Source: Flavobacterium rhamnosiphilum (GTDB lineage: Bacteria; Bacteroidota; Bacteroidia; Flavobacteriales; Flavobacteriaceae). From it: DNA of 64,000 bases. The stretch is taken from the NCBI RefSeq assembly GCF_004349195.1, contig NZ_SMLG01000006.1, positions 186,001 to 250,000 on the forward strand, written 5' to 3'. Each line of letters starts with the position of its first letter. Position 1 is the first letter of the stretch. The translations under genes and the position numbers were made by a program. Shown here piece after piece: positions 43,926-53,172 of this stretch. The notes below the pieces were generated by a model. It saw only the letters and a list, made by a program, of their open reading frames with translations, made no database searches and was not told the DNA's origin.

Positions 43926-44357
43926 CTATTCTTTTTGAAATTTGTATTTAGTAATAAATTCGTTGTATTCTTCTTCAAATGTTTGTTTACTATGATGTTC
44001 TTCTTGGTTTCTAATGTAATTTCGAACTTTATCAAGCATAGATTCCGAAACCGAAACTGCAAAATATTCATCTTGCCATTCAAATTTATCTAAGCACAAT
44101 TTATTTTTGTTAATCCAAAACGAAGATTCCCCTTTTATGAGTTGCATAATTTTTTGAATGGTTTGATCTGCTCCTATAGAAACCAAACAATGACAATGAT
44201 CTGAATATCCATTAACATAATCAACAAAAATCCCTTTCTCTTGGGCATTTTCTTTAATATGATGCCAAACTTTTTGTCTTAATTCTTTGCTGTCCAAAAA
44301 AGGGATTCTGTTTTTTGTACTCCAAACAAAATGAATATAGGTTTTGATATAAGGCAT
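43926..44357 (-). CDS. REP-associated tyrosine transposase-like protein (Y1/HUH, IS200-type)
   Basis: Single-strand DNA endonuclease of the RAYT/TnpA-like group, 143 aa. It opens MPYIKTYIHFVWSTKNRIPFL. The HUH motif appears as DHCHCLVSIGADQTIQKIMQLIKGESS (about residues 53-79). The nucleophile is probably the Tyr of KVRNYIRNQEEHH (near residue 115). Flanking palindromes match the REP sequences such proteins process. It is a guest gene between cas9 and cas1 and not part of the CRISPR machinery. Another possibility is a complete small IS200-like element, but no second typical end was found. Confidence 0.9.
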   Translation of the reverse strand: MPYIKTYIHFVWSTKNRIPFLDSKELRQKVWHHIKENAQEKGIFVDYVNGYSDHCHCLVSIGADQTIQKIMQLIKGESSFWINKNKLCLDKFEWQDEYFAVSVSESMLDKVRNYIRNQEEHHSKQTFEEEYNEFITKYKFQKE

Positions 44358-44409
44358 AATTTATTTTTTAAATTGCTTATAATTTTTGAATTTTTCTGTT
44401 TTTATCAAT

Positions 44410-44559
44410 TGCCTCCAGCTTTTGAATTGCCTCCAGCTTTAGCTGGAGGGGATTAATATATTTTGATTTGAATAGGCTTTAGCTGAAATGTTTTTGGCTA
44501 AAGCCTTTTTTATTTATTTCTAATTTTGTCGAATGGGCTAAAGCCCAATCCTATTGAAT
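44410..44559. repeat. Right flank of the RAYT element with REP palindromes
   Basis: Holds GCCTCCAGCTTT twice, followed by the full CCTCCAGCTTTAGCTGGAGG palindrome. GGCTTTAGC with its inverse GGCTAAAGCC lies near 44478-44508, and copy 2 of the 29-bp direct repeat at 44531-44559. Confidence 0.8.
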
Positions 44560-44564
44560 TTTGA

Positions 44565-44645
44565 GTCGGGATATGAGATTACAATTTGCTCATTTTTCGT
44601 ACTCAAGTAAGCAGGATTACCAAAGAAAAGGGTTCGTTTTATCAT
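44565..44645 (-). pseudogene. 5' remnant of a second cas1 allele directly after cas9
   Basis: Twenty-seven codons starting ATG at 44645 encode [20 protein letters not shown] and seven further residues. These are identical in protein sequence to the start of the intact cas1. At DNA level codons 1-8 match and then 12 of 19 codons differ, all synonymously. The ATG overlaps the cas9 stop as ATGA, so this was once the coupled cas9-cas1 junction. After codon 27 the frame runs into REP sequence and stops at 44538-44540. Confidence 0.93.
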
Positions 44646-47600
44646 TTGATGATTTTTTTGATTTTCCCTAATCTGTCAACTTCGAGTTTCCAACACAAAG
44701 ATTTTATCATCATTCCTTCAATAGATTTTTCCATTTTATTTAAAGCTGAAAATTCCATTTTGTCTACAATTGATGTAGCTATATTGTTTGAAACAAAAAA
44801 AGCTTGATTTCCAGTAAAGCTTACCGTTTTAAATACCCTTTGCACTTGCTCTTTTGATAATTGATCAAAATTAAGTGACGTTAAATTTTCTTTCTCTTCT
44901 TCGGTGGGTAAATAAACTAAATCATTTGGAGAAAGAGTAAATAAAAGACGATTTCCGTTTTCATCTATTTCTAAAGCGGAACTTAATCCTTGTTTCTGTC
45001 TTTCAATTACTTCATTGAAAGGAATGGTTTTATAGTTTCGTTTACCTTTTTCATCTTGATAAATTGCAAAAAATAAGTTTGTTCCTTTGGCAGTTTCAAC
45101 ATATTTATCTTTTTTTCTACCTGTCTGTCCAAGTGGAAACCGTTTACTTTCTTCGAAAACACGAACTTTTTTTATAGGCTGGTGACTTTTGCCATTATTG
45201 AGTGCTATAATGTTTTTGTTTAATTCATCTATACCTATTTCTGAAAAAGCTACTTCATGAGGAGCTATCTTTTTTCCACTTTCGTCTATTGCATTTTGAT
45301 ACACTTCCTGTTTCAGATGGTTTAAAAGAATTTTTTGAATTCCTGTATCTGTTATCTTTTCTATCTTTTTTTCATCAAACGTAATATCTAAATTATTTCG
45401 TTCTCTAGTAGCTGTGGCTTCTATCATTTCATAAATCTGAACTTTGTCAATAGCTTTTCCATCTATCATTACAGGAAAAGCTTTGAGGTGTTTTTTTAAG
45501 CCATCATTATTGTTAGGATATAGTTTGATTTTTTCTTTTAGTTGTTTTTTAACTGCTGCATCTACGATGAATTCTATTTGTTCAATCGCATTTGCAATAG
45601 TAATATGACTTTGTTTGATTCTTTTTAATATGACTTTTCCACTCACAGTTTCTGCGTGCAGTGGTTTTCTAATCGCCCAATTATCTCCTTTTGTTTGTTT
45701 AGTCGTAATTTTTTTCATCATACCATCTTCTTCTTTCCAAACTTGATATTTGTTTACCGTTTTATTGATAACTCTAGTGTTTTGTTTGAAACTGATGATG
45801 GTTTGGTTTAGAATGTCTTTTGCATCTTTTGTGAAATTATTCCAAGGTTTATGGAATTCTTTAGCAATTAGTTTCTTTTCCTCGCAAAGTGTTCCGTCGT
45901 GATTGTCTTTTGTTGTAACTAACTCCTGTTGAACCCTTAATTTTGAAACCAAGGAATAATTTTTTCTCTCTGAATTTATTGAGTTCAAATAATTTACGTG
46001 ATCTTTTGTTACACAAGCTATAACCAATGCATCTAGAGCGTGATGACGATGGTCAATTCTTTTTTTAGAAAATCCTTTGGCTATTTCATCAGGTACGGTG
46101 GTTTGAAAAACGTTTTTTCCAAATTTGTTTTCCCAATTACCAAACTTATTACTGTCTGTTAATGTATTTAGTCTTTCAAAACGAGGTGTGATGATTTGAT
46201 TCCAAACATCATTTAATCCCCAATCTTGCTTCATTTTTGAAGTGATTGAACCGTTCAGTGAAACGACATGTTTAGAGGTTACTTCTTGCTCATCATCTTC
46301 ACGAACTATTTTACTCAAAATATTTTTTACAATTTTACTGATGTATTTAGTGTCATTTAATTGTCTTTCAATAAATTTTTCAGGAATTTCTTCACTCAAT
46401 AATCGTTTTTGCTTGTTTTTATTATTGCTGTAATAGCTGTTTATGTGTTGGTTATATTCGTCTTTAGTAAATATTTTTACTGTTTTTCCACCAGTTAAGG
46501 TCACAATTCTGCCTTCGTTTTTTAAGATGAATTCTAAAGCGGTCATATTACTTTTAAGTTCATTGACTTCGGATTCACAAATGACTTTATTTGATAGTGA
46601 ATCATCAAATAATCTTGATTGCGGAATGATGTGTTCAATCTGGTATTTAGTTGAAAAAAGTTCGCTCATCATGATGTTCTTCCCTGTGTAAGGAGAAACA
46701 TAACCTTGCTCTAACCAAAGTTTATATTTGTTGATTTCCGAAGTAGTTGGTTTCGCATTTTTCCGAATTTTATCAACCTCTTCTAACTTTTCTTTTCTGT
46801 TTTCACTACTATAAATACCTTCTTCGTATATTTTTAAAATCTCTTGCTGACTTGGCGAATAGGGACGTACATCATTAATTCCATCATTTTTTAATTCCGT
46901 TAAAATGGCTTTGATTCGCAAGTTTGTGTTTTCGTTTTGAGAGATTTGTTTGGTCATTCTTTCACGAGTGGCTTTGTCATTCTTCATCTCTCTGCCTAAT
47001 TCAATATGAATTTCATTGAAGAAGTTTTCTTTCCCATCTCCATAATGCTGCCAAATATCTTTTACAACTCGTAAAGTTTCTGTAATAACTTGCTCTACAA
47101 TTGGATTTCGGAGGGAATGTTGTTTGAAATCGTACTTTAAAAAGTGTTCAATATCTGCGGGAGTTTTCCATTTGGAAACATCACTAGCTTCACTGTGTCT
47201 GTCATATATTAAATACGATGCTTGATAGGTATTTAAACCTTTATTGAATTCAGTACAATTTATAAAACTTTTTAAAACTTGTTTTGGAATATCGCTGTCA
47301 GATACTTTTTCAAGAATTGACACATCATAATTTATGTATTCCAATCTTTCTTTAATGGCACTTATTTTGGCAGTAACTCTATCAGAAATTGCATTTTGAT
47401 TCCAAGTTCCATCTCTTCTCATTAACGTTAATAATTTCTTTATCGCTTTTTCAGAATAAGAACCATAGTCTTTTTTATATGGTTTGATTTTTGAAAAATT
47501 GGCTATAAATTCATCAGGTAAACTATGTCGTTTGGCAAAAGTTGTAATTGCTTTTGTAATTTCAATTTTATCAGTAACCGAATATAAAATATGCCATAAA

Positions 47601-49243
47601 TCTTGGGTGTTTTTGGCATCAAAAAAAGATTTATCTACATCAATTTTTGCAATTGCATTCAAAAACTGATTTCTTGTTTCGTTGCAAGGATAGATTTTGT
47701 CTTCTACAAAATTCCATCTGAATTTATCCTCTTTTAATTTGAATTTTGGGTAAGCTAAAAATTGTTTTTGACTGATTTCTGCTTTATCATTTAGCCAATT
47801 AAATAATTCGACTAAATCCTCTTCCGTTTTTAAATAATCAATCGTTACATCAATGTCATCGACTATTTCTTTTTTGTAAATTTTAAGATTTTTTGCAAAT
47901 TGCAATAACCGGAATTCTTGAAAAATAGGATTTGATTTTGCAATACATTTTAAAGGTTTTAAAATTTGCTTTCCATTACCATCTTTTACTAAAACACCTT
48001 TTTTATCTTTAATGGGTCTGTATTCTAAACTACAATCACTAATCAAAGAAATCTTGCTTTTTAACGGACGTTGATAAAAGATAATATCATCCAAAAACAA
48101 GTATTCAAAACCTCTGTCTTTGATGTTGTTTTTATGAGAATCATTGTGTCTGTACAATTCATCAATACATTTTTTATAAAGATTTCTATCTGTTAAAATG
48201 GCTGCATGAAATTCTATCTGAGTTTTAAGAATTTTTGATATTTCATCTTTATAGAACTTTCTTTCGATTGTTCGGACTAATTCACCTTTTATTTTTTGGT
48301 TTGGGTTTTTAAGTAAATTATCATAAATAAAAGAACCTACAGATTTACCACTTTGGTTAATAGTTTGTTCTGTTCTGATTTTTCTTAATCCCCAATCATC
48401 TTCCTTTGGAGATCTAAAACTTCTTTTTTCTTCATTGTCTTTATTGAGTTTTACAGTTCCGTCATCATTTAACTCGGTAGTAACGATAAAATTCTTTTGT
48501 TTACCAACCCAGTCAAATAATGCGATTTTACTTTCACGTTTATAAATCCAGCCGTTTTCAAGAATTACATTATACCATATACCTGATTTTCCTTTTTCTC
48601 TTTCAATTACATTAACAACTGTGAGGGTATGAAACTCTTCCAATTTGTTTTTGTTCTCTTCTTGTTCTTCACCACGCAATTGATAATAACCTCTTTTTTG
48701 ATTAAAGTTCAGTAATATCAAGGCAAGTTCTTCTTTGGATATTTTTTGGGTTAATGCTTTTTTTCTCAAATAATAAATTGTCCAATCATAAGGAACTTGT
48801 TTTAAATCAGGATTGGTTAATTTGAATTCAGAAAGCATTTCTTGGTGACTTTCCAAAAATAAAAATTGGTTTTTACCGCTTTCATTTTTATAAAAAGATA
48901 ATATTTCTTCTCTTTCGGGCTTAAATTGTCCAAACTTTTTATCAAAATCGATTGCTTCGGAATAATGTTTAGGTAGAAAATCAAGGATATTTAGAATTCT
49001 GTGAAGTCGCTCTCTTCTTAATAGAAAGCGCTGAACTAATCTTCTTGTCCCACGATATTTTGTTCTTTCAGCAGTTTGAGAAATAGAAACTCCACTGTCA
49101 AATTTGCCAAGAACATCTTGACTCATAGGGATTATCCGACTTCCTAATCCTTCAATGTTCCCTAATTTATTATCAAAGTCATTATTGGTTAGTGCCCACC
49201 CAACACTATTCGTTCCCAAATCCAATCCTAATATTTTTTTCAT
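44642..49243 (-). CDS. cas9: CRISPR-associated endonuclease Cas9, large type II-C form
   Basis: RNA-guided nuclease that cuts DNA matching crRNA spacers. RuvC-I is MKKILGLDLGTNSVGWAL with Asp8. The arginine-rich bridge helix RRLVQRFLLRRERLHRIL follows. RuvC-II is EIHIELGREM with Glu about 748. The HNH domain has YQIEHIIPQSRLFDDSLSNK with His about 871. RuvC-III is RIDHRHHALDALVIA, with its Asp about 1071. All catalytic positions are present, so it should be active. It is 1533 aa, long for II-C but known in Bacteroidota. It reads away from the tracrRNA, and its stop overlaps the ATG of the cas1 remnant. Confidence 0.98.
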   Translation of the reverse strand: MKKILGLDLGTNSVGWALTNNDFDNKLGNIEGLGSRIIPMSQDVLGKFDSGVSISQTAERTKYRGTRRLVQRFLLRRERLHRILNILDFLPKHYSEAIDFDKKFGQFKPEREEILSFYKNESGKNQFLFLESHQEMLSEFKLTNPDLKQVPYDWTIYYLRKKALTQKISKEELALILLNFNQKRGYYQLRGEEQEENKNKLEEFHTLTVVNVIEREKGKSGIWYNVILENGWIYKRESKIALFDWVGKQKNFIVTTELNDDGTVKLNKDNEEKRSFRSPKEDDWGLRKIRTEQTINQSGKSVGSFIYDNLLKNPNQKIKGELVRTIERKFYKDEISKILKTQIEFHAAILTDRNLYKKCIDELYRHNDSHKNNIKDRGFEYLFLDDIIFYQRPLKSKISLISDCSLEYRPIKDKKGVLVKDGNGKQILKPLKCIAKSNPIFQEFRLLQFAKNLKIYKKEIVDDIDVTIDYLKTEEDLVELFNWLNDKAEISQKQFLAYPKFKLKEDKFRWNFVEDKIYPCNETRNQFLNAIAKIDVDKSFFDAKNTQDLWHILYSVTDKIEITKAITTFAKRHSLPDEFIANFSKIKPYKKDYGSYSEKAIKKLLTLMRRDGTWNQNAISDRVTAKISAIKERLEYINYDVSILEKVSDSDIPKQVLKSFINCTEFNKGLNTYQASYLIYDRHSEASDVSKWKTPADIEHFLKYDFKQHSLRNPIVEQVITETLRVVKDIWQHYGDGKENFFNEIHIELGREMKNDKATRERMTKQISQNENTNLRIKAILTELKNDGINDVRPYSPSQQEILKIYEEGIYSSENRKEKLEEVDKIRKNAKPTTSEINKYKLWLEQGYVSPYTGKNIMMSELFSTKYQIEHIIPQSRLFDDSLSNKVICESEVNELKSNMTALEFILKNEGRIVTLTGGKTVKIFTKDEYNQHINSYYSNNKNKQKRLLSEEIPEKFIERQLNDTKYISKIVKNILSKIVREDDEQEVTSKHVVSLNGSITSKMKQDWGLNDVWNQIITPRFERLNTLTDSNKFGNWENKFGKNVFQTTVPDEIAKGFSKKRIDHRHHALDALVIACVTKDHVNYLNSINSERKNYSLVSKLRVQQELVTTKDNHDGTLCEEKKLIAKEFHKPWNNFTKDAKDILNQTIISFKQNTRVINKTVNKYQVWKEEDGMMKKITTKQTKGDNWAIRKPLHAETVSGKVILKRIKQSHITIANAIEQIEFIVDAAVKKQLKEKIKLYPNNNDGLKKHLKAFPVMIDGKAIDKVQIYEMIEATATRERNNLDITFDEKKIEKITDTGIQKILLNHLKQEVYQNAIDESGKKIAPHEVAFSEIGIDELNKNIIALNNGKSHQPIKKVRVFEESKRFPLGQTGRKKDKYVETAKGTNLFFAIYQDEKGKRNYKTIPFNEVIERQKQGLSSALEIDENGNRLLFTLSPNDLVYLPTEEEKENLTSLNFDQLSKEQVQRVFKTVSFTGNQAFFVSNNIATSIVDKMEFSALNKMEKSIEGMMIKSLCWKLEVDRLGKIKKIIK

Positions 49244-49361
49244 TTTTTATAGCTGTATTTTTTGATGATTTATTCCTGATTGTAAATTAATCTCGAAATT
49301 TAATCAAAAGAAAATTAACTGCTTTACGGGAAACCTCAATCGAATAGTAAAACTTTTGTTG

Positions 49362-49369
49362 TATACTTG
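49362..49369 (+). promoter_or_regulatory. -7 like element of the tracrRNA
   Basis: Reads TATACTTG, one base from TAnnTTTG, and ends just before the anti-repeat, which places transcript initiation at about 49375. Confidence 0.5.
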
Positions 49370-49372
49370 CAG

Positions 49373-49455
49373 TACAATTTTGAAGCAATTCACAATAAGG
49401 ATTATTCCGTTGTGAAAACATTCAAAGCGGCATCCTCTCGGTTGTCGCTTTTTTT
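49373..49455 (+). ncRNA. tracrRNA of the type II-C system
   Basis: The anti-repeat at 49373-49395 (TACAATTTTGAAGC then AATTCACAA) pairs with the first 24 or so bases of the array repeat, with a single 1-nt bulge. A short nexus (AAGGATTATTCC) and a terminal hairpin, GCGGCATCC/GGTTGTCGC with wobble pairs, follow. A run of seven T ends the gene at 49449-49455. It lies upstream of cas9 on the opposite strand, between cas9 and aroE. Confidence 0.9.
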
Positions 49456-49467
49456 ATATAAAAAAAA

Positions 49468-49527
49468 TCGTCTTGTTTTAAAACAGCATAACTCAAAACG
49501 AGTAAAGCTAATTTTAAAACAAGACGA
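49468..49527 (-). terminator. Terminator of aroE, 16-bp stem
   Basis: Arms TCGTCTTGTTTTAAAA (49468-49483) and TTTTAAAACAAGACGA (49512-49527) enclose 28 bp. On the minus strand the stem is followed by a long T-tract, which overlaps the end of the facing tracrRNA gene. Confidence 0.8.
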
Positions 49528-49554
49528 CAACTATATTCTTAAAGTATTTTTCTG

Positions 49555-50304
49555 TTATTTATTCCAAATCTTCCAAGCTTTTTCCGCTTGAAAAATAAGC
49601 ATATCCAAACCATTTTTGATTTGTGCTCCTTGTTGTTTGGCTTTTTTAAGGAATTGTGTTTCGGCGGGATTGTAAATCAAGTCAAACGCAATGTGATTCT
49701 CGGTAAAAAACTCATACGGGATTAATGGGAATGCATCCACATTAGGACTTGTTCCTACTGGAGTCGAGTTAATTATGATTTGGTAATTATCAAAGGTTGT
49801 TGCGTTGATTCGATTATAGTCGATTGCATTTTCTTTGGCTTCTCTCGAAACAAAAGTGTATGGAATATCCAGCTCCTCCAATGCATACGCCACTCCTTTA
49901 GAAGCGCCGCCTGTGCCTAAAATCAAGGCTTTTTTATGGTGCGGTTGCAATAACGGTTCTAATGATTTTTTGAAACCATAATAGTCCGTATTGTAGCCTT
50001 TCAGCTTTCCTTTTTTGGTGATTTTGATGGTGTTTACAGCACCAATTAATGCCGCTTTTTTCGATAGTTTATCCAAAAATGGAATTACCGTTTCTTTGTA
50101 CGGAATGGTAACATTCATTCCTTTTAAATCCGAAGTGTTTTTAATTACCTCTGGAAACGCAGTTATTTCAGGAATGTCAAAATTTTCATAGGTACAACCG
50201 GCAAAGTTTTCGCTATTAAATTTATCGGTAAAATATCCTTTAGAAAAAGAATAATTAATGTTGCGTCCTAATAATCCAAAGCGTTTTCTAACTATGTCAA
50301 CCAT
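49555..50304 (-). CDS. aroE: Shikimate dehydrogenase
   Basis: NADPH-dependent reduction of 3-dehydroshikimate in aromatic amino acid synthesis. FGLLGRNINYSFSKGYFTDKF (about residues 9-29) holds the shikimate-binding Ser pair. MNVTIPYKETVIPFLD carries the catalytic Lys (near residue 70). ALILGTGGASKGVAYALEEL is the NADP-binding loop. FDLIYNPAETQFLKKAKQQGAQIKNGLDMLIFQAEKAW is the C-terminal family motif. It is 249 aa. The start codon overlaps the stop of the TPR gene upstream (TAATG), so the two are coupled. Confidence 0.95.
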   Translation of the reverse strand: MVDIVRKRFGLLGRNINYSFSKGYFTDKFNSENFAGCTYENFDIPEITAFPEVIKNTSDLKGMNVTIPYKETVIPFLDKLSKKAALIGAVNTIKITKKGKLKGYNTDYYGFKKSLEPLLQPHHKKALILGTGGASKGVAYALEELDIPYTFVSREAKENAIDYNRINATTFDNYQIIINSTPVGTSPNVDAFPLIPYEFFTENHIAFDLIYNPAETQFLKKAKQQGAQIKNGLDMLIFQAEKAWKIWNK

Positions 50305-51701
50305 TATTGTTTTTTATGTTTTGCAATATAATTCTGCACCATTTTTTTTGCCCAAACTACCGGGAATAAATCTTCTAACAGAATGTAATTGTCAAAATTC
50401 AATCGTAAGGCGTTGCTCAAATGGAATTTTGCTTTTGTGTTATCCGTTAGCATAAAATACAATCCGGCCAAACGGTATTCGACTTCATTCTCTTCCGGAA
50501 AATATTCAGAAGCTTGTAATAACGTTTGAATAGCACTTTCGAATTCCCCTAAAAACTGAAGAATATCCACCCAGAATAACCAAGTGTCTAAACCATAATC
50601 ACCAAACTCCACTGCTTTTCGGTAACCAAATTCAGCTTCTTCAAAGAAGTTCATTTGTTTATTGATTGTCGCAAAACGTTTCCAATACAAACGATTTTGG
50701 TTGTCAATTGCTAATGCTTTGTTGACATAAAATAACGCTTTTTGGTAATTTTTTTGGCGTACGTAAAAGTCTGTGATGGCAATCCAGCCTTTATCTAAAA
50801 GTGGATCTTCATGCACGGTTTGATTGAAATATTTTAATGCTAAAGCTTTGTTGCCTAATCTTTCATAGCATTTTCCCATTCGAAGTAAAGCATAGGAAGT
50901 AGCATCATCTAATTCGATGGTTCTTTCGTAGCTTTCAATGGCTTCCTCGTATTTTTTCAATCGTTCAAAAGCTTTGGCTTTTTCCATAAAGGCACCAAGG
51001 AATTCATCATCGATTAGTGTTGCATAATCAAATGCACGAATGGCATTTTCATACTCTTTTACGCCATAATGCAAACGACCCAATTGATGCCATGCAATTT
51101 CACTGTAGGGGTTTTTGTCAATGTATTTATTCAAATAGGCTATGGCTTCTTGATTTTGATCCAAGAATTCAAAACAATACACCACGTTGTACAAGGCCGA
51201 CTGGTCTTCAAGATCTTCCTCTAAACATTTGATGAAGCTTTCTTTTGCCATTTCAAGATTGTCCATAAAAAGATATTCCATGCCTATTAAATTATAGACA
51301 TCAGCATAATCATCGGTGTATTTTAAAGCTATTCTTAGTAATTCAACTGCCTTTTCGTGTTGGTCTCTTTTGGAGCAGATATTGGCTTTTTGAATGTAGA
51401 TTTCTTCATTGGTTGGTTCAATGGCATACAACTCATTCAATAGCTTTTCGGCTAATTCGAGTTTGTCATCATATACTAACATTTCCACTTGAACTAGTTT
51501 TAGTCCGGTAGATTTTGGATGTTGTTCCAATGCTAGTTTCAGGGCTTTTTTTGCCAAAGCGGCCTTACCCATATCGAGATAATGAAGAATAATTTCTTCA
51601 AATTCTTCGGAGTCAAAAAAGAGCACTTTGTTGGTTTTCAACATGGACTCAAATTTAGACAGGGATAAGTTATAGTCTTCTTCTTCGTTGCTTAATTGCA
51701 T
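50304..51701 (-). CDS. Tetratricopeptide repeat protein
   Basis: Protein of 465 aa made almost entirely of TPR helices, with clear units such as AWHQLGRLHYGVKEYENAIRAFDYATLIDD, SYALLRMGKCYERLGNKALALKYFNQTVHED and ADVYNLIGMEYLFMDNLEMAKESFIKC. No signal peptide or membrane helix is visible, so it is probably a cytoplasmic scaffold. The specific partner is unknown. It is translationally coupled to aroE and starts about 210 bp after the class III aminotransferase gene's end. Confidence 0.9.
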   Translation of the reverse strand: MQLSNEEEDYNLSLSKFESMLKTNKVLFFDSEEFEEIILHYLDMGKAALAKKALKLALEQHPKSTGLKLVQVEMLVYDDKLELAEKLLNELYAIEPTNEEIYIQKANICSKRDQHEKAVELLRIALKYTDDYADVYNLIGMEYLFMDNLEMAKESFIKCLEEDLEDQSALYNVVYCFEFLDQNQEAIAYLNKYIDKNPYSEIAWHQLGRLHYGVKEYENAIRAFDYATLIDDEFLGAFMEKAKAFERLKKYEEAIESYERTIELDDATSYALLRMGKCYERLGNKALALKYFNQTVHEDPLLDKGWIAITDFYVRQKNYQKALFYVNKALAIDNQNRLYWKRFATINKQMNFFEEAEFGYRKAVEFGDYGLDTWLFWVDILQFLGEFESAIQTLLQASEYFPEENEVEYRLAGLYFMLTDNTKAKFHLSNALRLNFDNYILLEDLFPVVWAKKMVQNYIAKHKKQ

Positions 51702-51814
51702 ACTGTGTGTTTTTAATTTGGCCTAAATAAATTTAGGTAATCGTGCTTGTACTGTGAGGGAAAGTTAGAATTGTTGTGAACAATTTAATTAACAAAAAAG
51801 CTTTGGTTTAAACA

Positions 51815-51890
51815 GATGCCATAGCCCTGATAGAAGTGGAAATCCCACGCTTTTCGCGTGGATTGTAACGTATAGCAGGAAATAGCTCCC
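51815..51890. repeat. Dispersed intergenic element, copy 2, inverted relative to copy 1
   Basis: The ends GATGCCATAGCCCTGAT and AGCAGGAAATAGCTCCC match the copy at 39631-39712 in reverse complement, while the central hairpin is different (CCCACGC/GCGTGG type). It lies between the aminotransferase and TPR genes. Confidence 0.7.
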
Positions 51891-51910
51891 AATTACTATA
51901 TTTTTAACTA

Positions 51911-53098
51911 TTAATTCTTGTTCAAAATTTCATCCATTACTTCAAGCATGATGCTGCAACCTTCCCGTATTTCTTCTTCAGAAATGGTAAGAGGAGGTGT
52001 TATTCTAATGGCGCATCCTTCAAAAAGCAACCAGAATAAAATGAGTCCTTTGTCTTGACATTTGAGAATCACTTCGTTTGTTATATCAGCACTTTTGGTC
52101 ATTGCAGCCAGCATCAAACCTTTTCCTCTTATTTCTTGTATCAAAGGATGTACCAAAAGTGATCTGAATAGCTTTTCTTTCTCCATGGCTTCGGCCATGA
52201 GATTGGTTTCAGTAATTTCCTGCAAAGTCGCCAAACAGGCTGACGCAATGACAGGGTGGCCTCCGAAAGTCGTGATATGACCCAGTTTTGGATCATGACT
52301 CAATAAATCCATTATTGTCGATGAAGCTGTAAAAGCGCCTACGGGCATGCCGCCACCCATTCCTTTTCCCATAACCACGATATCAGGAACGACATCGTAA
52401 TTTTGGAATCCGAAAAGTTTTCCGGTTCTCCCAAAGCCCGGTTGGATTTCATCGAGAATCATCATTGCACCCACTTCAGTACAGCGTTGACGCACTTTTT
52501 TGAGGAAATCATTGTTTGGCTGAATAAATCCGGCGCCACCTTGAATGGTTTCCAGAATAATTCCTGCGGTTTTGGTGGTTATTTTTTGTAAATCGTCTTC
52601 GTTGTTGAAGGTGATAAAATCAACATCAGGAATCAACGGGCGAAAGATTTGTTTGCGTTCTTCAAATCCCATTACGCTCATAGAACCCATGGTATTACCG
52701 TGGTACGCGTTATGACACGAAATCAATTGGCTTCTTCCGGTAGTTCTTCTGGCGAGTTTTAAGGCGCCTTCAATAGCTTCTGTTCCTGAATTGACCAAAT
52801 AGGTTTTGTCTAAAGGAGCGGGCAGGAGTGAGGCTAGTAATTTGCAGTATTGAACTGCCGGACTTTGTGAATATTCGCCATACACCATGACGTGTGAATA
52901 TTTGTCTAACTGATCTTTGATGGCTTGATTGACTCTTGGGTGTTGATGTCCAAGCGTACAGGCGGAAACTCCAGCCACAAAATCCAAGTATTTTTTAGTA
53001 TTGGTGTCGTAAATATAAGAACCTACAGCATGTGAAACTTCCATACCCAATGGATACGGTGAGGTTTGTGCTTGGTATTTTAGGAAATCGGTATTCAA
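51911..53098 (-). CDS. Class III PLP-dependent aminotransferase (acetylornithine/ornithine-type)
   Basis: Fold-type I aminotransferase of 395 aa. VNSGTEAIEGALKLARRTTGR (about residues 102-122) is the phosphate-binding region. MILDEIQPGFGRTGKLFGFQ (about 215-234) has the cofactor-binding Asp. DIVVMGKGMGGGMPVGAFTAS carries the PLP lysine (near residue 249). The annotated role is uncertain: acetylornithine, ornithine or another omega-amino acid could be the substrate, and no arginine-synthesis gene lies next to it. It is downstream of the OstA-like gene on the same strand. Confidence 0.87.
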   Translation of the reverse strand: MNTDFLKYQAQTSPYPLGMEVSHAVGSYIYDTNTKKYLDFVAGVSACTLGHQHPRVNQAIKDQLDKYSHVMVYGEYSQSPAVQYCKLLASLLPAPLDKTYLVNSGTEAIEGALKLARRTTGRSQLISCHNAYHGNTMGSMSVMGFEERKQIFRPLIPDVDFITFNNEDDLQKITTKTAGIILETIQGGAGFIQPNNDFLKKVRQRCTEVGAMMILDEIQPGFGRTGKLFGFQNYDVVPDIVVMGKGMGGGMPVGAFTASSTIMDLLSHDPKLGHITTFGGHPVIASACLATLQEITETNLMAEAMEKEKLFRSLLVHPLIQEIRGKGLMLAAMTKSADITNEVILKCQDKGLILFWLLFEGCAIRITPPLTISEEEIREGCSIMLEVMDEILNKN

Positions 53099-53101
53099 AA
53101 T

Positions 53102-53140
53102 TTATTAGTTTAATCGTTTATTAGTTTAATCGTTTATTCG
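53102..53140. repeat. Small tandem repeat upstream of the aminotransferase
   Basis: The 16-bp unit TTATTAGTTTAATCGT occurs twice, then in part, between the OstA-like gene and the aminotransferase start. Confidence 0.7.
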
Positions 53141-53172
53141 TTTTTAGAAAAACTGAATACTGCGACTGAACA

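Noticed and set aside
49468-49527. Stem next to the tracrRNA that resembles the repeat of S. pyogenes type II-A (GTTTTA and ATGCTGTTTTA parts)
   Set aside because: It does not pair with the local repeat, and it makes a good terminator for aroE on the minus strand.
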